A program made the translations under genes and the position numbers. From assembly GCA_916610825.1 (NCBI GenBank), contig OU744451.1, forward strand, positions 13,045,520-13,109,519: a stretch of 64,000 bases of DNA, in the 5' to 3' direction. The notes below the pieces were generated by a model. The model was given only the letters and a program-made list of their open reading frames with translations, did not search any database and was not told the DNA's origin. Positions 44,871 through 56,300 of the stretch are shown piece after piece. Numbering within the stretch: position 1 is the first letter of the stretch; every line of letters begins with the position of its first letter. This stretch comes from Haliclystus octoradiatus (lineage: Eukaryota > Cnidaria > Staurozoa > Stauromedusae > Haliclystidae).

Positions 44871-47333
44871 ATGAAGCATTCTGGCCATACTCCGCTGCCA
44901 AAACTCCCATTGCCTGAGAGGTCAGTCCCAATGTTGTCATTAATGATCATCTTCTGAGGGTTTTATCGAATTTAATGACTGGAGGATGTTTGAAAATTAG
45001 ATTCCCAGGAGGACTAGAGATCAGATCATGGTTGCAAATTGCAGTTCATTTTCTGTTTCTGATTCATATTTTAGGGTTCGGAAATGACAGAGAGAGCAAA
45101 TTGATGCCCTAATGGTATCATTAGCTGCATGTCTGTCTTCGAATGATTTAATTTTATCTATGTGTGTTTTGCTATAGAACTACTTTTACTTGTAGAGACT
45201 TAAATTTTATAATAATAAGATTGTAAAATTGTATTCCTTGAACATAATAATTGGAGAGCTAGCTGGAGCTGCTAAGCAAACGGGTAATGGCAGTGAAATT
45301 ATTTATAGGGTCTTATGGGTAACATTGAAAAATATAGATGTTTTATTTTACTTAACCGTTTGTATAGGATACACTCTTTCAATGGCAAATTGTTTTGATG
45401 TGGTTGGTACATCTCAGCTTTTCCAACTAGCAAATGTAATTGATTAGTGATCATAACACTATGTATATAAAATTACCAGGACAATAAGAACATTGAATAG
45501 GTTTTCAATTTATAATAAAAAAATGTGCTTGATTATTCAAGACAGTGGAGAAGGAATCTTATTGCTATATTACCATTTTACAAACATTCATTTCAGTCTC
45601 TGGGTCTATCAATCTTCAAGTTTACTAATTGACAGTACATTTGTTAATTAATAGAACCCACAACTTTCATCAACCTTTATACAACAACTACAACAATTCC
45701 CGCAATATGATTGTTTGCCCTGCTTATAAAGACCACCTGTCTCTACCAGTCGGTTCATTCAATTCCAGAAACGGATTCCACATACATACATAAGAAAACC
45801 ATATTGATATTTGAGACATATAAACGTGTGGCTGTACAACTTTGAAAATTACATACAATAATTATATACATTAATTTACATAGACTGCGTACGTTTCTTG
45901 ATGTCCAAGGGTAATAATTATAAGTAGCTTATTAGCTATCAATTCTATTTTGGAATGAAATCAATGTTATAGTCTTACTTCAAATTGTTTTTGTTAAGGT
46001 TTGAAAGGTCAGTATTTTTATTAAGCAGCTTAGGGCCTTGATAATTAAAACGCCGCTTACTGCGATCAGTTACAATTGATGGTAATACAAATTTGTTGTC
46101 ACTTTCCAGACGGGTGTTATGTCCATGTACAGGTAGTTTGAAAAATGACTGCAACCCTTGAGAAAAACAGTTCAGGAGTTCATGAACAGCTCATGAACAG
46201 TTCATGAATGTTAAAGGGCCCCAAATTTTCATGAACTGTTCATGAACTGTTCATGAACTCCTGAACTGTTTTACCTGAACTGTGCTGCTGAAAATGATAA
46301 CATTCCATCGCATGTGAAACCAATTTCAAATGAGCATCATATGCAGTGCATGTAACACAGTGCTCCATCATTTCTTCCAGTGTCCTCCAGCCGAGATCTT
46401 CAAAACAATGGCTAACATGGTCATACTTTTTCAAGTTCAGGATTATTTTGGCAGAACGATTAAGGATACCACGATGAAGACGAGCTAGCTGTGTAGGATA
46501 ACAGGAGCCGAGAACTGGGAGTCCATACATCGCCGGGCTTATGATGGTCAACTCAACTACTTTCTTCAGCGTTTGGACAGGAATGTCATGTTTTATACGA
46601 TTAATGTTGCATAATCTTTGATTCGCTGTACGCAGGACGTTATCAATATGTTTTGTGAATGTGTGATTATTGTCAAATTCAATTCCAAGGTTTCGTGCAG
46701 AATTAACGTACTTCAAGGTTGTTAATCCGAGCTGAATATCTGGATAATTGTCCAAGCAAATCTTTTTAGTTTTTCCAATTAACATTGCTTGGGATTTATT
46801 GGGATTGATTTTCAAGCTGTTAGCTGAGCACCATTTATTCACATTTTCAAGGTCAGCATTCATTTTTGATGCGACAATTCCAATATCATCAATTTTTGGA
46901 TTAAAGTTACTCAGTAGTTGAGTATCATCAGCGAATTGATATGACTTTGAATGCGTCACAGATTGCGGGAGATCATTGACGTATAATAAAAACAATAGTA
47001 GGCCTAGTATAGATCCCTGCGGGACTCCGGATATCAAATTTACAGAATCAGAGTAAATATTGCCTACTTTCACGATTTGGTTTCGGAATGATAAGTATGA
47101 TTTGAACCATTGGATTGCATTAACAGATAGTCCCATTATTTCAAGTTTATGTAGTAAAATTGGATGTTGTATATTTCAAGTAAAATATATGGGTATATTT
47201 TATCAGGTGCCACGAAGTTGATATATTTCGTCCAATTTCAAGTTTTGCTCCTTTGGCAAAGAGTACACAGACAGAATACACCCTTAAATCAAACTCTATC
47301 AAGCACCAGCTTCCATCTCCAAATGCATTGAAA
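44871..47333 (+). CDS. TSNAXIP1: TSNAXIP1 exons 1-2 (N-terminus)
   Basis: Exon 1 reads MKHSGHTPLPKLPLPE and ends AG|gtcagt in phase 2. Exon 2 (after TTTTATCAG) continues CHEVDIFRPISSF and ends NALK|gtaagt in phase 0. This part is poorly conserved in the family, so the call rests on splice sites, phase, start codon and position below the X-box. A truncated LINE occupies the intron, ending about 40 bp before the exon 2 acceptor. Confidence 0.7.
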
Positions 47334-50300
47334 GTAAGTACCTACTATCTTATTAAATTATTCATCATCATCAATAAAGATGATTTGTTCTTCACACTTC
47401 CATTGATATAAATGGTACATCCAAGCAATTAATCATTATTATATTCTGTAATAGCCATACGCTGACCGTGTCCAAGGAAAGTATGAGACTTGGCCAGCCC
47501 ATGCTTCAAAGATTCGCAGCAGCGGTGAAGTGAAAAACGGCGGACACCAACAATCAATGTTACACGAGCCAGCGCCTGAGTTTGTTTCTCAGTTAGAAAG
47601 CTGGCTCTGTGTTGAGCTAAACAGCATAAAACAGAAGGCAGAATGTCAACAAGCAGACAGCAGACTATTGGTATATGTGAACATTTTTATTGATATAAAT
47701 AATAATATATATTTTACTTTACTTTGATGGAAATATCGCACATAGACACCATTAGTATCTGTTTTAAATTAAATCCAGTCACACACAAACAGCTAAACAT
47801 AGTAATGTAGGGTAGGTAAAGGGTTAATTAACTTATCTTTCTAAACTAAAGGCATTCTGAAATAAATCAATCCGTCCGGGCAAGTCATTTAAAATATTAT
47901 AGATAAACTATTAAACCATTCATCTTAATATTACTACAAGATTTTGGCCTAGCTGCTTGGTTGGTGGGAGGTGGCAGGCGGCAATAATTATAAAGGCTGG
48001 CAGAACAAAGGCAGACCTGACACCACCAATCAATCTCCAGTCACACTGCTAAGTCAGCGGAATTCCTAGTCATACCTACCAACCATAACTTTGAATGGGA
48101 GGAGGGTAGGAGAAAAAATGTTCCACATTTAACCGGCAATAAACAACAACCCAAACTCCGTCATCAATAGCATAGCCTAGCATAGCAACAACAACAACAC
48201 CAACGACATCAGCATGACCCAAAGCATTAATATATAGCATAGCATAGCAACAACAATAACATCAATTATAGCGGCATGACCCAAATCATTAATATAGCAT
48301 AGCTCAGCAACAACAACATCAATGGCAGCGGCACAACCCAAAGCATTAGCATAGCAACCACAACACCAACACAAACGATAGTGGAACGGCCCAGGCATTA
48401 GCATGTCATAGCAGCAACAACAACAAAAATCCTAATTCGCAGCAATCAACAAGCATATTTGACCAGCATCAAACAACGGCAGCCAACACCTCAATAATCA
48501 TTGGCATAGCATTATAACAGTAAATATGACCTCAATTAAAGCAGCATCAAAATAAATTTACACCTTGCGGAAGTTGGCTGAAATGAACTAAGCAGCAAGC
48601 TGGCAAAGCAAGGAATGAATAAAACGCGCAAGAAAACTGTAAAGTAGATTAGATGACCCACTGCGTAATACCTAACCCCTCCTGTGAACCCGAGCCTCAA
48701 TACCAGGCTTCTTCCTCTAACCTAAAAAGTAATAGCTCACAATATATGCAACTTGAAGATGACGGTTTAACCTCGGTAAAATTCCATTTAACCCCAATTA
48801 AAAATATTCAAAATGATAGAAAATGCCTAAGATTTTGAAACAAAATACATTCCGATCCTATGAGGTATGAACAATGCACAATGGTGTTGATAATACCGTG
48901 TCATTTTCATACAGCAAGTACAGTCTTGTAAGAGTCTTGCAAACACAAAATGCTTCAAATATATCTGAAGATTTTACAGATGATAACATCAAAATTACAT
49001 CAAGCGTTCGATTGATAGAAAGTTCTATTCCATTTTATCTGATACTTTCACTTCATCATTTGTTTGGTTGGTCCTTTCAATAGCTTATAGTGATGAAGCA
49101 TGCATACCTCAATGATAACCCCTCGCTTCTTTATTAACATTTATATTGCTTGTGCTGTAATTGACAATATGATTGTTTAAATGATCAACATTGTGTTAAA
49201 GGTATACAGCCAACTCTTTGATTGCATTATAAACAATTTCAAGACATATAAAAGACCACTTGCGTCAATTAAAGCTGAATATGAATCGACAATTGAAAGA
49301 TTGAGAGAGAAAATCAATACTCTTGAATCGCTTGAGGTAGGATAGATATGTAATGATAAGAAGAACCAATAGATAGATCGTTGTAATATTATACATAAAA
49401 ATAATCCATTGCTAATGGTATATTTAGGGAATGGCAGCAAACTTTGCAGAACAATGCCAACGGAAGGTATTAGACGCCAAACAAGATGAAAGAGGAAGTA
49501 TGTAATTTGATTGTGTTTATGTTGTTTAGAGTTGCAATGCTTCTAACGTGAAACAAATTTCACGAGTTAATGAGCGTGAAGTTGCCCAATTTTTAATGAA
49601 CTTAGCTTCAGTTCATGAACAGCAAATAAAATGTTTCTGAAATTTTGGGCAATTTCAAGTTCATGAAATGGTTCGTGAATTGTGCACGAACTGTTCATGA
49701 GCCCAAATAAAAAGTTTTAGGAACATTTCATGAAGTTCATTAATTGTTCATTGACTGTTAATGAAGTTCATGATCTGCCTTTGCAAGAAACAGTTCAGGA
49801 ACAGTTTATGAATGTTAAATGGCCCAAATATTCATGAACTGTTCATGAAATGTAAATGAAAGTTCATGAACTGTTCATGGAAATTGGGGACATTAAACGT
49901 TCATGAACTGTTCATGAACTCCTGAACTGTTTCTCGCAGAGGAAATTTCGAAAAAGTCAATGTATTGCTCTAATTTTGCTTTATTTCTTGCAAAATGCAA
50001 CAAACATCAACACAATTCTACTTAAGTACTTTTAAAGAATAGCCTATGGAATCTAAAGAAATGTTTATGATGTCACAAACTATCAATACGTCCATGAAGT
50101 GGCTATGTATTATGTAGAGTTATAATTACAGCACAAATTTGTTACCTGAGTGCATACGTTACAACTAACATGTTGATCCAAGTACTGATATAAAATTATT
50201 AGAGGGCAGCATAAACCTCATATCTATTTCCCGTACTCTTATAAAGTTATCCTTAATTTAGAAAATAATCAAAAATAGAAAGCACAGCCAGAACTGCATT

Positions 50301-53300
50301 GCATATAATAAAATTAGACTTGGCTGACTTCATTACTCACTACTCAAACTGCACATGCTGATGACTTTACTGGCCTTCAATATCTACCAAAGAAAGTCAG
50401 CATAACCTTTGCGGTATTATTTTGTATAATAAACATACTAATTTATGGGCAAAGGAGATATGGGATTTATTTTCCAAGCGTTCAGGTCAATATCTCATAA
50501 GTGAGGCTCTTTTGAGCGCCCATGAATTATTCTCTATGTATTAATGTGTTATATTTGAATATAATTGAACATCCTAAGATGCATTCATAACAATTTTATT
50601 TGAGAGAAATACATGCTTCTAATAATTACTTTGTTCCAGCCATTTCAAGTCTCGAAGGAAAAATTGAACAGATGTCACAGACCATAACAGATCTGAGGTT
50701 GGCCTATTGTAACACATGTATACTTGTTGAAGAAATGTTCTAGGATTCTAGAAAGCTAGAAGTTTTGTCAGATACTGTCATTAGTTATGATGCTGTGATT
50801 AAGTCTCCTGCATAAATACAGTTTATAAATACCAACTAGCCTCTTTTTATGAGCATGTTTGTTACAAAAAGATCAATGGGATTGAAAAGCAAAATACTAA
50901 TAACTATTTTCAAAATCAAACACTAAAACTAATTCTGCAAACTTTATATCTCTTTGAGACGAAAGTAAGTAGCGCATAGATTATCCAAAATGTTGTAATA
51001 TCTTCCTCAAGCATGACAATATCTTGTGAAGTTATTTCTAGTACCTTTAATCTGGTATAGCATATAACCAGTTTTCCCAGCTATATTTGTAATTTCCCCT
51101 GCGAAAAACAGTTCAGGAGTTCATGAACAGTTCATGAACAGTTCATAAATGTTAAATGGCTCCATTTTTTCTGAACAGTTCATGAACCTTCACTAAAGGG
51201 TTACCACACACTTGCCATGTTTGTATTCATATTTACTAAACGAGAAAATGTTGGGAGACACGAGTGAAGCGCTAAAAAATCACGAGCTCCGAGCGAGTGA
51301 TTTTTAGCTTCCTGAGTGTCTCCCAACTTTTTTGAGTTTAGTAAATATGAATACAAACATTTGCAAGCGTGTGGTAACCCTTTTCTAAAATAAAACAAAC
51401 GTCGGAATTTCATTCGAGGGCAGATTCTCAATTCACAAATTCACAATTTAAAATTCAATTTCAATTCATAAACCAAGCAAAGGAAATCCCACAACAAGAT
51501 ATATATTGTTGAATAAAGAAAGACACATCCAAGAACTTCTGTAATATAAATTGTACATAGTTCTCTAGAAATTGATGCACTAATTGTTATCTAAATTTAA
51601 GGTTTACCTTGAAACAGCGTAGCCTATAATTGTATCTCATTCTGTGTTTTTATTTTGCATGCTGCACGGCGAACAACTCATTTACCACGCTCTTCAATAA
51701 ATATAAAGATCTTCAGCTAAATGTCGTTTTGTAAATCGTAGCCATTATTGAGATATTTATTGGATTGTTATCAAAAAGTTATAAATTCTGTATTTTATCA
51801 CAGATCAAACTTTTTGAAACTTGCGGTTTTTCCCGGTTTTCGGAGCCATGTTTTACCCTAGGATTTCATGCACGCTCTTTCGACCAATCAGATCGCAGAA
51901 AACCTTCGTGATATTTTAGAAAGACAGTTCATGAACAGTTCATGAACAGTTTCATGAAAATTTGGGGCCATTTAACGTTCATGAACTGTTCATGAACTCC
52001 TGGACTGTTTCCGCAGGGGTTAATAAAACCGTAACTCCTATCCACCAGTTCGTAAATTTTGTAAATTTGATTACTTCTAGGGAAGACAAAAGGTCTATTC
52101 AATCACAAGTTGTCAAGGTAAATATAAAATACAAAATTCAAGAACAGATACTAGGCAATAGCCTGCAATAATGTATAAAGTTGTGAGCAGAAACTAAGTT
52201 CATGAATGTCAAGTGACTTCATTGCAATGGTTCACAAGCCGTCCATGAACCGAAAAAATGTATTAGTAGTAGCAGTTGTATAACAGCACACAGACGATAA
52301 AGAAACTAATAACAAAATAAATAATCAAAACATTGTATGTGAACTTTGCCCACACCCACAACAGCTGTACAATTCATATTTCGACATGAAGCCCATAAAT
52401 GGGGATGATGTCATGTTTTGCAAAATGCTGGAGCATTGTGATCGTAAATATTGCAGAAAATTGAGTTTGCAAGGTAGCCATATTTCAAATGTGAAATATT
52501 ACATTATCTTTATAGCTTCAATATCAAGTTGCTGAGGAATATCAAAAGTATCGACACGAAGGAGATGCAAGGCAAGTGATAAAAAAGAAATCCAAACATA
52601 CTTAGGGTGGTGCTTGCTACTTACAATTTATTCATATATTTCCAATCATAGAAAACTGCTAATACAAGATCTCAATGAGCTACGTGCTTATCATGAGCAT
52701 TCAAAGAAAGCTGCAAATGAGGGGGTAGAAGGGGATACACAGGGCGATGCTGTGATGCTGCAAATAGCACTGAGGTAATATTATGAAGATGATGATCATC
52801 AATATCTCAAACCTTGTAAAATACAGTTAACAAAATTAATATTTCCATTGAGATGTCGCCAAATAGGTAACAGTAGTATAGGCAATAATTACACACTGGA
52901 AAAACAGTCCACACACTATTCATAAACATCTATAATAATTTCACTAACACTTCATGAATAATTTTGACACAGAATCTTAACACAACTTACAACGTTTCAA
53001 CACATTTTCTTGTGCCATTCTTAAGTGAATATTTTATTAACTATAAAATTACAAATTTATAGTATAAATGTTGTCCCTTGTGGGTCGAATGTACATCAAA
53101 TAGTAAATAAAATACTGAATATTGAAGAAATGGTATATTAAAAAAAACTATTAAAAACATTGCTGCACAAAGCCCACTGAATATGCTCATCGGAAGATCA
53201 TTTTAAAACGTAATGCAAAGAACATTTTTATATTTTTAACAAACTTAAGTACCCGTCTCATCTTTTTAACTCTATTGTAAAAAAAATGATAAGTAATAAT

Positions 53301-56300
53301 TTTAGCGGTAGACCTTTGCCTGATGAAAACGTAAATATTGTAAATATAGTTCTACCTTGTAAGGACCAACGATGCAGCAATGAAGCTAGGAAAGAATTTA
53401 ATTGTCTTAACTGTAAATTTAGTGTAAATTTTAATCCAATGTTTAAAAGCAAGAAACTGCTTGATGATCTTCGTCATTGTGAAGAAAAGCCATGTTTACT
53501 TACTACACAATGCGTTGTATATCGTTTTAAATGTGGTCTGTGTGAAGCAGACTATGTCGGTTACACATGCCGTCATTTATACGAACGCATAGAAGATCAT
53601 TGTAAAAGCAACCTTGGCAAACATCTTCAGCAGGAACATCTTTCTTCACTTGAAGATTTTGAATAATTTTTACGGTTATAAGAAAGTGTAGAAACAAATT
53701 TGACTGTTTAGTTCATGAAATGTTGACCATTCATGAACTCAAGTCAAAATTAAATGTTCAAGGCGACTCAAATAGAGCTAGAGTATTTTAGATTTTCAAT
53801 ATTCATTGTTTTCGTAGTATTTTTAGATTTCCCCCTTTATATGGACTTTAAAATAGTTATTTGAAATTTAATTAGTTCAATTTCTAGGCTTTGTATGTAA
53901 TATACATTGGATTTTAATTTCTTCAATATTCAGTATGTTATTTACTATTTGATGTACATTTGACCCGCAAGGGGCAATTTTTTTTACAATAAATTTGTAA
54001 TTTTATAATTAATAAAATATTCATTTGAGAATGGCACAAGAAAATGTGTTGAAACGTTGCACTAATATTCTGTGTCAGAATTATCAAAACAAGACTCTTA
54101 GATAGTTCATGAATAGTGTATAAATGTTGACGATTCTATTTCCATAAGCTTCATGACACACATTCCACTTGGTTGAGATTTCCAATGGAGTCTGCTGAAG
54201 CCAAAACATGGATTTGCACATAATGTTTCTAAAACTATTGCAAAAGTATCCAAAGTTATGTGCATCATTTTCATAGAGCTGAAAATGATTGTCTACATTC
54301 CAAGTTTCAAACAATATTGCAATTGATTTTGAATAGATTTTATTATTAAAATTTGAATCACTGTAGGCAGGCAAGAAACGATTTATCAAAGAAGTCAAAA
54401 GAACTGAACACAATGACAGCAAATTATGGCGATGTTGTTCCGAGGAGTGATTATGAAAAATTGGCTGACGAGCACAAGGTACGCAGGATATTATACAGTA
54501 ATTAGAACTAAGATATTGCAACTCAAAACTGCAATTATACGGATTTTTAAAAGGGCAGAAGTTTATCTAAGTACCTTATGAAAATGAACCAAATAAAATA
54601 TATTTTCCATCTCCAAGTTATAAACAGCATATTTACGAAATAATTACTTGATAAAACCAATGTAAAGCCATTAAAATTCACATTTCTGACACAACATTTT
54701 CCACAAATCTTCAATGTCGCACAGGTTTGGGGACAGTAAAGTTGCAAAGTAAGCGTTCAATTGTTACTATTTTTAATTTAGCTTAATATGTAATACATGC
54801 ATGAGAGTAGAGTTCAGTCAAAAAGGAGGAAAACCCTTAAAACCCCCTTAAAACAATAACTAGATCTGTGCTTTCTTTGGTTTGGTGCTAACAGAAAAAA
54901 GGAAATCCGTTGATCAAAGAAACTCTCTCATGTCTGGCGATAGGACAATAAAGTGAAAAGGAATGTTGTTGATTTCCAGTAGGATGGCGGCAGTATAAGT
55001 TCTAGGATGATCTTTAAACTGTTGCGATATGATCACAACTCTAGCACATCGCCATTAATCATAATCTTGTGTAAGCAAATAATGTAAAAACCTTGATTGA
55101 AAAAGTTGTAATAAATTATACAATCTAATATACAAAATTACTCTTCTAAACTAATTGCTTACGAAATTGTACACATTTGTGATTTTCAGACTACAAAACA
55201 TAGATGCAAAGAACTTGATATTGAAAATGAAAAACTTGCAAAAGAAACTAGGTTTGAATCAGACCAAATGAAAATTAGTATAAACACTGTTGTGATTGAG
55301 AATCCAAAACAAATAACAATATACCCTTATAATGTATGAGTGGATTTCTTCAGGAGACTTCTTGAACTTCATTCATATACGCAGCAACAACTAAACGAAA
55401 ATCAAAAAGAGTATAAGATGATACAGCGCTGTGCAACTCCAAGGCAAGACTCTTAATAATTACATGCCCACTCTTAAAATCTATTTTACTGACATTAACC
55501 CTTCAACTATCTGTTGTAGGCCAGACTGGACTAGATGTGGTGCTCACATCGAAGGTGGTCATGAGAGATGGTCAAATATATCAAAGGGTCAAAGTAGTGA
55601 TTATAAAGTAGATCTACTGTTATGTGAAATCACTGGTCAAGATATTGCTGTTATACAAGCAAACAGAGAGAACGTCACCGATCATTTTGTTGGGCTAGTA
55701 AGTATGAAAAGTTCTTGCCTTGGAATATTATAGAATGGCTCTCATTTAGGGTTGGCCATTGCTACATGAAATTTAAGGCATTTTATACTGATGTTTGAAA
55801 TGTCAGTGGGGGAGGGGGGGTAAGTCTGCAGTCTGCCTTGATTAACTCTACAACGTCAAATTATCCAGAAGCAGTTTCTTCATCAAAAAATCAATAAACT
55901 ACTTTTTATTTGTTATCCTTCACAGGGATTTGGGGATGGAGTACCAACATATCTTCAAACAGAAGACAAGGTTATCAACCGACATATATCAAAAAATGAA
56001 GCTATCAAATTGATATCTGACATATGGAAATCAAGGAAAGAAAACAAGAAACAAGTGAGACAAATAAACTGATTCTTATCTACATAACACAATCATGAAC
56101 ATTTCCTATTGATATTGATTTCCATTTTTGCCTGTACAGAATGGAAATAATACAATTCGTCTCCCAGAATACTTAAGTTTTTACTTAAACGAAAAGCACA
56201 GTAATGATACCATTGCCTCATTTGAAGATGCATACAACCTTCACGATGCATGCACGCGTTATCTATATGACGTATATATTTCTACATTCAATAATATCTT

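Noticed and set aside
48177-48404. Cys/Leu-rich small protein candidate
   Set aside because: It is a read-through of the 60-bp minisatellite.
52572-52577. GT donor at 52576 for the TSNAXIP1 exon
   Set aside because: It gives DARQ followed by a frame with an early stop, while the GC donor restores a conserved segment.
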